Shown piece after piece: positions 1 through 7,959 of a stretch of DNA of 64,000 nucleotides. The notes beneath the pieces were generated by a model. It was not told the DNA's origin. It did not search any database and was given only the letters and a program-made list of their open reading frames with translations. The stretch lies in assembly GCF_014202695.1 (NCBI RefSeq), contig NZ_JACHHH010000001.1:168739-232738 (forward strand), read 5' to 3'. This DNA comes from Oribacterium sinus (GTDB taxonomy: Bacteria > Bacillota > Clostridia > Lachnospirales > Lachnospiraceae). The position numbers and the translations under genes were made by a program. How positions within the stretch are numbered: position 1 is the first letter of the stretch; each line of letters starts with the position of its first letter.

Positions 1-103
1 AAAGCGAAAAGCGAAAAGCGAAAAGCGAAAAGCGAAAAGCGAAAAGCGAAAAGCGAAAAGCGAAAAGCGAAAAGCGAAAAGCGAAAAGCGAAAAGCGAAA
101 AGC
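1..103. repeat. Heptanucleotide tandem repeat
   Basis: About 14.7 perfect copies of the 7-mer AAAAGCG run from the window edge. They decay into AAAGCAT-type copies up to about position 150. The plus strand has no stop codon in any frame, and because the period is 7 all three frames encode the same heptapeptide cycle (K-A-K-S-E-K-R). The tract may therefore be the lysine-rich coding tail of a gene truncated by the window, or a slippage-prone promoter-proximal tract for the kinase that starts near 177. The left boundary is not visible. Confidence 0.95.
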
Positions 104-176
104 ATAAAGCATAAAGCATAAGGAATAAAGCATTAGGAATAAGGCATGCAGTGCTAAAAGTATGAAAGGGAAAATG

Positions 177-1118
177 ATGGAAGAGCGAATTGGTATTTTG
201 GTTTTTGGCGCAGTTTTTGTGGACATAAAGGGTTATCCTTTTTCTTTGTATCGGCCGGATGGAAGAAACGCCGGAAAGGTGGTCAAGGTTCATGGAGGTG
301 TGAGCCGAAATATTGTGGAGGATATTGCCAATGTGGAGCTTCGTCCTACCTTTATTTCCGTAGTGGATAAGGATGCTATTGGAGAAGAGGTAGTACAAAA
401 ATTAAAGCGGCATAAGGTAAATACCAATTATATCCGACGAATTGAAGGGGGCTTAGGAACCTGGCTGGCTATATTTGATACGGAAGGGGAGCTTAGGGGC
501 TCTATTTCCCAAAGGCCGGACCTTTCTAAGCTGGAGGAGGTACTTTCGGAGCAGGGAGACTCTTTGTTCTCTCGCTGTGATAGTGTTATTGTGGAAATTG
601 ATATGGATTCCAAGCTTTTAAAGCAGATTTTTCAATTGGCTGAGAAATACAATAAAAAGATATATGCAGCTGTTTCCAATATGTCCATTGCCTTAGAAAG
701 AAGAGACCTTTTAAAGACCACTGCCTGTATTGTTTGTAATCAGCAGGAGGCAGGGATGCTCTTTTCCGAGGACTTTGAGGAAATGAATTTGGAGGAGATG
801 GCAAGCTCTCTTTCCTCCTATGTGGTAAAGGCGCAGTTCCCACAGATGATTATGACTTTAGGCAGTCAGGGAGCCATTTATGCGGAGCAAAATGGGCATT
901 TCGGACATTGTAAGGCAAAGAAAGTCCATGTGATCGATACCGCAGGAGCAGGAGACGCCTTTTTTGCGGGAGTGGCTATGGGACTGACGTATGGTAAGAA
1001 TCTGATGGAGGCCTGTGAAATCGGTACCAAACTGGCGGCTTCCGTCCTGGGCACCTCGGAAAATGTAAATCCTCGTTTCCTCCCGGAAGAATTGGGGCTT
1101 AAGAGCTTGGAAGACTGA
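177..1118 (+). CDS. PfkB-family carbohydrate/nucleoside kinase (pseudouridine-kinase-like)
   Basis: A ribokinase-fold sugar or nucleoside kinase of about 313 residues that should transfer the ATP gamma-phosphate to a ribosyl-type substrate in the cytoplasm. The N-terminal substrate motif (HGGVSRNIVEDIAN, about residues 43-56) resembles PsuK-type members. The C-terminal PfkB signature DTAGAGDAFFAG (about residue 260) carries the catalytic Asp and the anion hole. I chose ATG 177 because AAAGGG lies 6 nt upstream; ATGs at 162 and 174 have worse spacing. Pseudouridine kinase is a guess: no psuG neighbour is present. Family assignment is secure, substrate is not. Confidence 0.85.
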   Translation: MEERIGILVFGAVFVDIKGYPFSLYRPDGRNAGKVVKVHGGVSRNIVEDIANVELRPTFISVVDKDAIGEEVVQKLKRHKVNTNYIRRIEGGLGTWLAIFDTEGELRGSISQRPDLSKLEEVLSEQGDSLFSRCDSVIVEIDMDSKLLKQIFQLAEKYNKKIYAAVSNMSIALERRDLLKTTACIVCNQQEAGMLFSEDFEEMNLEEMASSLSSYVVKAQFPQMIMTLGSQGAIYAEQNGHFGHCKAKKVHVIDTAGAGDAFFAGVAMGLTYGKNLMEACEIGTKLAASVLGTSENVNPRFLPEELGLKSLED

Positions 1119-1208
1119 AAGAAGAAGTCAAGCTTTGATGAAAGATTTCAGAAAGCGGATTTGAAAGCTTTGTAGAAGGGTTTAAAAGGTTAAGAGGAGA
1201 TTTTCAAA

Positions 1209-1685
1209 ATGATTTCCATCATTGTTGCTGTAGCTAAAGGCGGTGCCATCGGAAAAGAGGGAAAGATGCCCTGGAAGATTCCCGGAGAGCAAAGTCAGTT
1301 TAAGGATCTAACCACCGGCCATGTGGTAATTATGGGAAGAAACTCCTATGAGGAAATCGGCCATCCACTTCCGGATAGAAAAAACATCGTAATATCTAAA
1401 ACCAAGGTCTTCTCCGGAGAAAATTTATATACTGTAAAATCTTTACAGGAAGCAATAAAGAGAGCGGGGCAAGAAGAAATCTTTATTGCAGGAGGAGCGG
1501 AGTTATTTCAGGAAGCACTTCCCCTTGCAGATAAAATCTATATGACTTATGTGGATATGGAAGTCCCGGATGCTGACCGTTTTTTTCCGGATTTCCCGGA
1601 AGAAGAGTACAAAAGGGAAGAAATAGAAAAGGTAGGAGGGGAGACCTCCTACCTAAGAGTCTTGTATACGAAAAAAGGGGATTAG
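1209..1685 (+). CDS. folA: Dihydrofolate reductase
   Basis: Reduces dihydrofolate to tetrahydrofolate with NADPH. It is 158 residues, the usual bacterial length. The N-terminus (ISIIVAVAKGGAIGKEGKMPW) carries the typical A-x-x-x-x-x-G...PW loop. HVVIMGRNSYEEIGHPLPDR is the NADPH-binding GRxTxESIG-like region, and IFIAGGAELF (about residues 93-102) is the GG cofactor motif. The start follows a GAGGAG-type site. No thyA neighbours it; it sits between a PfkB kinase and a Spx-like gene in the same direction, about 90 nt after the kinase. Confidence 0.95.
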   Translation: MISIIVAVAKGGAIGKEGKMPWKIPGEQSQFKDLTTGHVVIMGRNSYEEIGHPLPDRKNIVISKTKVFSGENLYTVKSLQEAIKRAGQEEIFIAGGAELFQEALPLADKIYMTYVDMEVPDADRFFPDFPEEEYKREEIEKVGGETSYLRVLYTKKGD

Positions 1686-1742
1686 GAAAGAAGTATCATA
1701 AAGAGGAGTGTTTTTCGTAGAGGAATTTTGGGGGAGTGCTTT

Positions 1743-2084
1743 ATGAATATTCAGATTTTTGGAACAAAGAAGAGCCAGGATACAAAGAAGGCGGAACGCT
1801 ATTTTAAGGAAAGAGGGATTAAATTTCAGGCAGTAGATATGAAGGAGAAGGGAATCAGCAAGGGAGAATTACAATCCGTCCTTTCAGCAGTAGGGGATCT
1901 GGAGGAAATGCTAGATGAAAAAACCAAGGATCAGGAAACTTACCAGCTGATTCGTTATCTTGCGAAGGAAGATAAGTTTCTAAAGGTTTTGGAGCATCCT
2001 ATGGTATTAAAGCAGCCCATAGTAAGAAATGGGAAGCAGGCCACGGTAGGGTATTGTCCGGAAATTTGGAAGACTTGGGACTAG
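1743..2084 (+). CDS. Spx/ArsC-family thioredoxin-fold protein lacking the N-terminal Cys
   Basis: A 113-residue protein of the ArsC/Spx/YffB thioredoxin-like family. It keeps the fold hallmarks: beta strand IQIFGTKKSQDTKKAERYF, then a helix, and near the C-terminus HPMVLKQPIVRNGK, which is the conserved cis-Pro/basic region. The residue that is normally the catalytic Cys is Ser11 (codon AGC), and the only Cys left is near the C-terminus (GYCPEIW), so classical arsenate reductase or CxxC redox chemistry is unlikely. The ATG at 1743 is preferred because GGGGGAG lies about 7 nt upstream. It could be a regulatory or degenerate family member. Confidence 0.8.
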   Translation: MNIQIFGTKKSQDTKKAERYFKERGIKFQAVDMKEKGISKGELQSVLSAVGDLEEMLDEKTKDQETYQLIRYLAKEDKFLKVLEHPMVLKQPIVRNGKQATVGYCPEIWKTWD

Positions 2085-2218
2085 AGATTCTTTCTTGCCA
2101 TATTTCAAGGATTCAGATATACTAAATCAATAAAATTGCAAACAATATAATTGAATGAAATTAATAATGCGAAATAAAGAGTATGAAAGATAAATAAAGA
2201 GTAGTAAAAGGAGTTTCT

Positions 2219-3001
2219 ATGAATATGGTAGTTTTTTGGGGTATATTGATTCCCTTTATTGGAACTAGCTTGGGAGCGGCCTGTGTTTTCATTATGAAAC
2301 GGGATTTTCATCCCAATGTGCAGAAGGGGCTAACAGGATTTGCTGCAGGCGTCATGGTAGCGGCTTCTATTTGGAGCTTGCTGATACCTGCTATGGAAGA
2401 GAGTGCTCATTTGGGAAAGCTGGCCTTTCTTCCCGCCTTTGTGGGATTTTGGCTGGGAACCTTGTTTTTATTGGCATTGGATAAGATTATCCCACACTTG
2501 CATCAGAATACAGATCAAGCTGAAGGAATGCCCAGTTCTTTTCAAAGGACTACGATGATGCTCCTTGCGGTAACCCTTCATAATATTCCGGAAGGTATGG
2601 CTGTGGGGGTAGTGTTTGCTGGACTTTTGACAGGAGAAGTTAATATTACTGCCGGAGCTGCCCTGGCCTTAGCCTTGGGAATTGCCTTACAAAACTTCCC
2701 GGAGGGAGCTATTATTTCCCTGCCGCTTCATAGCAAAGGGCAAAGCAAGGGGAAAGCCTTCTTTAACGGTGTATTATCCGGAGCGGTGGAGCCCTTAGGG
2801 GCTTTACTGATGATTTTCTTTGCACCGGTATTCGCTCCATATATGCCAATCTTCCTATCTTTTGCGGCGGGAGCTATGCTCTATGTAGTAGTGGAAGAGT
2901 TGATTCCGGAAATGTCGGAGGGGGAGCACAGCAATGTGGGTGTTTTATTTTTTGCTCTGGGCTTTACCGTCATGATGGCATTGGATGTGGCCTTGTCCTA
3001 G
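2219..3001 (+). CDS. ZIP-family divalent metal transporter
   Basis: A membrane importer of divalent metals (Zn, Fe or Mn), 260 residues with about eight hydrophobic helices. The two metal-site helices are visible: HNIPEGMAVGV (about residues 120-130) and NFPEGAIISL (about 157-166). A His/Asp-containing loop (PHLHQNTDQAEG) precedes them, as usual for the variable loop. The start has AAGGAG 6 nt upstream. The last codons and the stop belong to the first unit of a 41-bp tandem array that continues downstream, so the C-terminus is the copied source sequence. Confidence 0.92.
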   Translation: MNMVVFWGILIPFIGTSLGAACVFIMKRDFHPNVQKGLTGFAAGVMVAASIWSLLIPAMEESAHLGKLAFLPAFVGFWLGTLFLLALDKIIPHLHQNTDQAEGMPSSFQRTTMMLLAVTLHNIPEGMAVGVVFAGLLTGEVNITAGAALALALGIALQNFPEGAIISLPLHSKGQSKGKAFFNGVLSGAVEPLGALLMIFFAPVFAPYMPIFLSFAAGAMLYVVVEELIPEMSEGEHSNVGVLFFALGFTVMMALDVALS

Positions 3002-3214
3002 TTCTTATGGGAATGATAGCTTTTGATGTGGCTCTGTCCCAGTTCTTGTGGGAATGATGGCATTGGATGTGGCCTTGTCCTAGTTCTTATGGGAATGATA
3101 ATTTTGAATGTGACTTTGTCCTAGTTCTTGTGGGAATGATAATTTTGAATGTGACTTTGCCCTAGTTCTTGTGGGCATGATGGCATTGGGATGTGGCTTT
3201 GTCCTAGTTCTTAA
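2972..3214 (+). repeat. 41-bp tandem repeat made from the 3' end of the ZIP gene
   Basis: Six copies begin at 2972, 3013, 3054, 3095, 3136 and 3177, each 41 bp except the last (38 bp). A degenerate start of another copy follows at 3215. The first unit contains the last ZIP codons and its TAG stop; later copies carry substitutions such as ATTTTGAATGTGACTTTG for CATTGGATGTGGCCTTG. As 41 is not a multiple of 3, the copies are not an extension of the protein. The array fills the gap to sfsA. Confidence 0.95.
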
Positions 3215-3296
3215 ATGATAGAACTTAAGCCGGCATTGTCATGGGATTTTGTACGGAGAAATTGACAGAGGAGTTTTCGGGAAAATAAGAGGAAGT

Positions 3297-4067
3297 ATGC
3301 AGTATCAAAATATTGTAGAAGGAAAATTTTTGGACCGGCCAAACCGCTTTATTGCCCATGTGGAAATCAGAGGAAAGGTAGAAACGGTACATGTGAAAAA
3401 TACCGGTCGTTGTAAGGAACTCTTGCTACCGGGGGTTAAAGTATATTTGGAGAAAAGCGGAAATCCCAATCGTAAGACTGCCTTTGATTTGGTGGCGGTG
3501 GAGAAGGCAGGGTTGGGGTTGGTAAACATCGACAGTCAGGCTCCGAATCAGGTGGTTTTGGAGTGGCTCAGAGGCTTTGCCTTCGAAAAGCTAAAGCCGG
3601 AGTATGTATTCTCTGATTCCAGAGTGGATTTTTATATGGAACGGGATATGGCGCTTCCGGAAGCCTTTTGGGAATATGGGGAAAGGGAAGAAAGAAATGG
3701 AAAGGAGCAGCGGGCCGAGAATATAAGAATGCAGAGTCAGGAGCTTCTCAATGTATCAGGGAATATCCGTAAATATCTCTTAGAAGTAAAGGGATGTACC
3801 TTGGAAAGGGACGGCATCGGTTATTTCCCGGATGCCCCGACGGAACGTGGAGTAAAGCATTTAAGGGAACTTACGAAGGCTATACAGGAGGGCTATATCG
3901 CTATTTTGGCTTTTGTGATTGCCATGCCCAAGGTTTCTATGGTATATCCGAATGTGGAGACCCATAAGGCCTTTGGAGACGCATTGCAGGAGGCGAAACA
4001 AGCAGGGGTAAGGGTACTGTATTTGCCCTGTACCGTAACAAAGGAAGGCATGTGGATTTCTTCATAG
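3297..4067 (+). CDS. sfsA: SfsA-family DNA/RNA nuclease
   Basis: Homologue of the sugar fermentation stimulation protein, a nucleic-acid-binding putative nuclease (PD-(D/E)xK-like fold). Hallmarks are GRCKELLLPG in the N-terminal OB-like part, YLLEVKGCTLE (the catalytic E-x-K) and FPDAPTERGVKHLREL. The ATG at 3297 has GAGGAAG just upstream; an ATG 48 nt earlier lacks this. Between the core Asp region (DSRVDFY) and the EVK strand lies an unusually charged insertion of about 40 residues that the compact family form lacks. Confidence 0.9.
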   Translation: MQYQNIVEGKFLDRPNRFIAHVEIRGKVETVHVKNTGRCKELLLPGVKVYLEKSGNPNRKTAFDLVAVEKAGLGLVNIDSQAPNQVVLEWLRGFAFEKLKPEYVFSDSRVDFYMERDMALPEAFWEYGEREERNGKEQRAENIRMQSQELLNVSGNIRKYLLEVKGCTLERDGIGYFPDAPTERGVKHLRELTKAIQEGYIAILAFVIAMPKVSMVYPNVETHKAFGDALQEAKQAGVRVLYLPCTVTKEGMWISS

Positions 4068-4141
4068 CTTTTGGTTTGTTTTAAAAGGATGATTTTTTAA
4101 TTCGAGAATAGTTAGCTTGGTTTTTAGAGGAAAGGTATTTT

Positions 4142-5050
4142 ATGAAAATTATAATTTCTCCTGCGAAAAAAATGAAAACATCTGAATTGGATATCCCTCA
4201 CCAAGGCTATCCTCTTTTTGTGGAATCAGGAGCTGAGGAAAATAGTACATTTTTGAAAGGCGGATTGAATCTGTCGGGAAAGACGGAACGCCTTTTACAA
4301 TATTTAAAATCTCTTTCTTTTTTAGAGTTAAAAGAGCTTTGGGCCTGTAATGAGGATTTGGCCAGGGAAAATAGTGAACGTATAGATCAAATGGACCTGA
4401 AGAGTAATTGTAGTCCGGCCATTTTATCCTACGAAGGGATTCAGTATCAGTATATGGCTCCCTCTGTTATGGAGGCCTCTCAACTTGCGTATTTACAGAG
4501 TCATCTTCGGATTCTTTCCGGCTTTTATGGCGTGGTAAAGCCCCTAGATGGAGTGGTTCCCTATCGTTTGGAAATGCAGGCAAAGGCGAAGATTGGTATT
4601 TCTAAAAATCTGTATGACTTTTGGGGTGAGGATATCTGGACTGTATTGCTTTTGGAAGAGATAGAAGAGCGTTTGCAAAAAGAGGGAGAAAAGTCGTTGG
4701 AAAATGAAAATCCTATGCTAATCCTCAATCTCGCCTCCAAAGAATATGCCAAATGTATAGAGAAATATCTTCCTAAGGATAGAATCCTGAGGAAAAAAAT
4801 TATGTGGAAAGATGAACCGAAAGAATTATCATTTCCCATTCACTACATTAGCTGCGGTTTTTATGAGAAGTCAGGAGAAAAGCTTGTGCAAAAGGGCGTC
4901 TATGCCAAGATGGCAAGAGGAGAAATGGTGCGTTTTTTGGCAGAAAATAAGATAGAAAACGCAGAAGCAATCAAGGGCTTTAAGGGACTGGATTTTAACT
5001 TTGAGGATAAACTTTCCACGGAAGATCAATATATTTTCCTTCGAAAATAA
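4142..5050 (+). CDS. yaaA: YaaA/UPF0246 family peroxide-stress protein
   Basis: 302 residues. The N-terminus MKIIISPAKKM is diagnostic of the YaaA family, whose E. coli member limits free iron and DNA damage during peroxide stress. Other family segments are SPAILSYEGIQYQYM and GFYGVVKPLDGVVPYRLEM, and near the C-terminus ARGEMVRFLAEN followed by GFKGLDFNF. It is longer than the roughly 255-residue proteobacterial proteins, mainly in the middle (about residues 175-210). An AGAGGAAAGG site precedes the ATG. A strong terminator follows. Confidence 0.92.
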   Translation: MKIIISPAKKMKTSELDIPHQGYPLFVESGAEENSTFLKGGLNLSGKTERLLQYLKSLSFLELKELWACNEDLARENSERIDQMDLKSNCSPAILSYEGIQYQYMAPSVMEASQLAYLQSHLRILSGFYGVVKPLDGVVPYRLEMQAKAKIGISKNLYDFWGEDIWTVLLLEEIEERLQKEGEKSLENENPMLILNLASKEYAKCIEKYLPKDRILRKKIMWKDEPKELSFPIHYISCGFYEKSGEKLVQKGVYAKMARGEMVRFLAENKIENAEAIKGFKGLDFNFEDKLSTEDQYIFLRK

Positions 5051-5101
5051 AGAAATAGAAATTGACAGAAATAGAAAAGCAAAAGAGTTTTCGTCGTATT
5101 A

Positions 5102-5141
5102 AGCTCTTTTCCTTCCGAAAGGAATGGGAAGGGCTTTTTTT
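5102..5141 (+). terminator. Rho-independent terminator after yaaA
   Basis: A stem AGCTCTTTTCCTTCC / GGAATGGGAAGGGCT around a GAAA loop is followed immediately by seven T residues. It separates the housekeeping block from the AT-rich island. Confidence 0.75.
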
Positions 5142-5208
5142 AGGAATAATTATATGTACTGAAAATTATAAATGTTTGGAAATCGTTTGGGATTGATTGG
5201 AGAGAATA

Positions 5209-5517
5209 ATGGAATTAATAGAATACATAAGACTAAGAAATAAAATGACACAGAGTGAATGGGAAAACTCTTTTGAGAAAGAAGAAAGAGAGATTATTAT
5301 TCTAAGACATGAGGGTGGTGGAAGTTCTTGAAAAAAAGTAGCTTGTCCGGAACTTAAAGAAATACTTACAGAGTATAGAAAGCCTGTGGTTATAAAGGAT
5401 GATGACCTTTTCTTTGGACACAGCATAGCAGTTAATGGAAGCCCTAAGAAGGGGCTATTGTCGGCTGATATTGAGGGAAAAACATATACTGATATTTTTG
5501 GTAGTGAAAGGAGAAAA
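5209..5517 (+). pseudogene. Interrupted ORF in frame with the downstream methyltransferase
   Basis: ATG at 5209 opens a frame preceded by GGAGAGA. It stops at an in-frame TGA (5329-5331, codon 41), then stays open in the same frame (VACPELKEIL, KPVVIKDDDLFFGHSIAV, GLLSADIEG) straight into the methyltransferase start at 5518 with no intervening stop. A Trp-to-stop or Cys-to-stop change is the simplest reading, after which the gene lost its own 3' end or was fused. I do not recognise the family. Selenocysteine was considered; no convincing SECIS-like hairpin follows the TGA. Confidence 0.55.
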
Positions 5518-6279
5518 ATGGAAAAACAAGCACTTATAAATCAATGGTTGTATGAGCAGGAAATAGCTCATATTAAAGGTTGGGTTTTCTCACATATTAG
5601 AGGAAGATATAAAGAAGAGGATGATCTCCCTTGGGATTTTGAAAACATTATAAAATCCTACTTGAATGATACAGATTATTTATTGGACATGGAAACAGGA
5701 GGTGGCGAATTTCTTTTGTCTTTTATGGCAAACGCTAAATATACTGCTGCGATTGAAGGGTATGAACCAAACATCAAAATATGTGAGGACAGACTTCTTC
5801 CTTTAGGAATAGATTTTAAAGCATGTGACGGAGGAGATATTCTTCCTTTTGAAGATAACTACTTTGACATTATTACTAACAGGCATGGTCAATATAACAT
5901 AAACGAAATTAAAAGAACTCTTAAAAGCGGAGGAGTATTTCTTACGCAACAAGTCGGTGCAGAAAATGACAGAGAACTTGTAGAACTTTTGATAGGTGAT
6001 ATTGAAATTCCTTTTCCGGAAGCTTATTTAAATATAGCAAGACAGGAATTTGCTGATAACGGATTTGACATTGTGGAAGAAGATGAAGTCTACAGACCGA
6101 TAGAGTTTTATGATGTAGGTGCACTGGTTTGGTTTGCCAGAATTATTGATTGGGAATTTCCGGGTTTTGAAGTGGAGAAATATCAGGATAACCTTTTTAA
6201 AGCGCAGGAAATTCTTGATAAAGAAGGTGTAATTAAGGGGAAAATTCATAGATATTATTTTGTGGCTAAAAAGAAATAA
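5518..6279 (+). CDS. Class I SAM-dependent methyltransferase
   Basis: 253 residues. The Rossmann core is visible: LLDMETGGGEFLLSF (motif I, about residues 58-72), IEGYEPNIKIC (acidic loop), then DFKACDGGDILPFEDNYFDII (motifs II-IV) and TLKSGGVFLTQQVG. The substrate is unknown; small-molecule methyltransferases share this layout. Start ATG 5518 has AGGAG 5 nt upstream and matches where relatives begin (EKQALINQW). The upstream frame is open but broken. It is the first intact gene of an AT-rich island with ankyrin and SUKH-type genes. Confidence 0.85.
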   Translation: MEKQALINQWLYEQEIAHIKGWVFSHIRGRYKEEDDLPWDFENIIKSYLNDTDYLLDMETGGGEFLLSFMANAKYTAAIEGYEPNIKICEDRLLPLGIDFKACDGGDILPFEDNYFDIITNRHGQYNINEIKRTLKSGGVFLTQQVGAENDRELVELLIGDIEIPFPEAYLNIARQEFADNGFDIVEEDEVYRPIEFYDVGALVWFARIIDWEFPGFEVEKYQDNLFKAQEILDKEGVIKGKIHRYYFVAKKK

Positions 6280-6329
6280 TAAATTTTAGTTTGTTTTTTG
6301 AGTAAAATAGTAAGCCGTAGGAGGACGCA

Positions 6330-6740
6330 ATGGAAGAATTTATAGTAGCTGAGGAGGGCATTCCTTACAATATAGGCTGTGAAGGGGCAACGATAGCATA
6401 TTATGGAAGTGAGATAGAATTTCATTATGAAACAGTGCCGCCGCATGGAGATGAGATTTTCTCTGCAAAATTGCCACTGCTTAATGTTAATCTTCCATTT
6501 TGGATGTATGGGAGAAATCTTATATTTTTAGACGCCTATTATATGCTCGCAGAAACTGTAGAGAAGGGTACTTGGGATCCTATAACGAGCAGGCTCATCA
6601 ACATACATACGGGAGAGTATGCAAGCCTTGGAGATTGGTATAATAATGTGAAAGTTAAAGAAAATGAAGTTGAATTAAAAAATGATTATAGCGGGAAATC
6701 AATGATATTGAAAAATGTTAAAGAACTGAAATGGAGTTAA
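6330..6740 (+). CDS. Hypothetical protein (possible immunity protein)
   Basis: 136 residues, starting 5 nt after a perfect AGGAGG. It is soluble, with no signal peptide or membrane helix, is rich in aromatic residues (PFWMYGRNLIFLDAYYML) and looks mostly beta with an acidic N-terminus (MEEFIVAEEG). I do not recognise the family. Small size, AT-rich codon use and position between a methyltransferase and ankyrin genes fit the accessory immunity-type genes of this island, but function is inference from context only. Confidence 0.6.
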   Translation: MEEFIVAEEGIPYNIGCEGATIAYYGSEIEFHYETVPPHGDEIFSAKLPLLNVNLPFWMYGRNLIFLDAYYMLAETVEKGTWDPITSRLINIHTGEYASLGDWYNNVKVKENEVELKNDYSGKSMILKNVKELKWS

Positions 6741-6875
6741 AATATTAAAATAACAATAATTTTGTAAGTGGAAATCGATGTTTTATGCTAATGAAATGTA
6801 TATCATAAATTATACCTGATAAAGGATATAAAGGATGTATTACAAATGATTTAAATAAAACTAAGGAGAAGAATA

Positions 6876-7940
6876 ATGGCTAAGAAAAGAGTTACCCTGC
6901 CAAAAGACTTTGATGAGCTTATTAAGTCCGGAGATATTGAAGCACTTAAAGCTGTCTATGATAAATGTGAGCTTACTGCCTATGATGGAAAATTCGGTTT
7001 GCACACTGCGCTTCATTACAAGGGTGTACCTGATGAGCTTGTTATATGGCTCGTTAAGCAGGGCCTTGATGTAAATATACCTGATTATTATGGCGGCACA
7101 CCTTTGTACAGTCAGGCAAGCTTTGGCATGGATACAGTAAAACTGCTTTATGAGCTGGGAGGAGATATACAAAAGTCAAATAGATATGGAAATACGCCGC
7201 TTCATATGGCAGCAGAGTATTTCCGCCCTAATACAGTACACTTTTTGATTGAAAAGGGTGCAGATGTCAATGCTAAAAATGAAAGAGGCGAAACTCCTCT
7301 ACTAGCCGCTCTTACAGCGTGCGGAGGAATAAGGGCAGTGCCTATGGCCCAAATAGCAGAAATGTTAATAAAGGCAGGTGTAGAAATTACGCCTGAGATG
7401 GTAGAAAAAGTAGAAATAATCGGTAAGGATTTTGAATTCCACAGGGATAACTTTAGTGAAGCTTCCTGTGAAGATGTAGATACAGCCCTGTCAAAGCTCT
7501 ACAATATCTTTGGTGCAAAGCCTGTGGCAAAAAGAATAATACATGACGGCGTTTCTCCTATTCTGGCAAAGGGGAGCACTTGGAAGGAGCAGTATAATGA
7601 GCTTTGGGATTTACTAATTCCATCGACAGGAGCAGCAAAAACGGTGCAGGGAGAGGTTATCCGCATAACAGGCAGGGTGGACGATGAAATTAACAGAAAC
7701 GGTGGAATAAACTGGGATAGGAGTTATAGAAATATGCTAAATTCGCTGCCGGTTCATTTTGCAGAAGGAAATGCGCTGTCAGAGAAGGAGATAGAAGAGA
7801 GTAAGATGCTTATTTCAAAGATAGATGGAAAAGGTTTGGCTGAGGATGGTGTAATTACAAGATTATGCGAGCTTGCAGTTAGTTGGGTAATCTTAAACCC
7901 TAACCCAATTCCGCTAGGCGAAATAAATTATAACAGATAA
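6876..7940 (+). CDS. Ankyrin-repeat protein with conserved C-terminal domain
   Basis: 354 residues. About four ankyrin repeats span roughly residues 10-170; the clearest are DYYGGTPLYSQASFG, NRYGNTPLHMAAEY and NERGETPLLAAL, each followed by the LL/LI..G.D-type helix and turn. The C-terminal part (about 190-354) holds a second conserved region with TVQGEVIRITGRVDDEI and NRNGGINWD, seen in other bacterial ankyrin proteins of unknown role. AAGGAG sits 7 nt before ATG 6876. No signal peptide, so it should be cytoplasmic. It probably acts by protein-protein binding; the next gene, 19 nt on, also has ankyrin repeats. Confidence 0.85.
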   Translation: MAKKRVTLPKDFDELIKSGDIEALKAVYDKCELTAYDGKFGLHTALHYKGVPDELVIWLVKQGLDVNIPDYYGGTPLYSQASFGMDTVKLLYELGGDIQKSNRYGNTPLHMAAEYFRPNTVHFLIEKGADVNAKNERGETPLLAALTACGGIRAVPMAQIAEMLIKAGVEITPEMVEKVEIIGKDFEFHRDNFSEASCEDVDTALSKLYNIFGAKPVAKRIIHDGVSPILAKGSTWKEQYNELWDLLIPSTGAAKTVQGEVIRITGRVDDEINRNGGINWDRSYRNMLNSLPVHFAEGNALSEKEIEESKMLISKIDGKGLAEDGVITRLCELAVSWVILNPNPIPLGEINYNR

Positions 7941-7959
7941 TAATCACAGGAGATTGCAG

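Noticed and set aside
2972-3214. CRISPR-like array
   Set aside because: The 41-bp units are contiguous without spacers and derive from the ZIP gene end.
5329-5331. UGA as selenocysteine in the interrupted ORF
   Set aside because: No convincing hairpin with a bulged U and GU loop follows within 40 nt, and the surrounding sequence is not a known selenoprotein motif.
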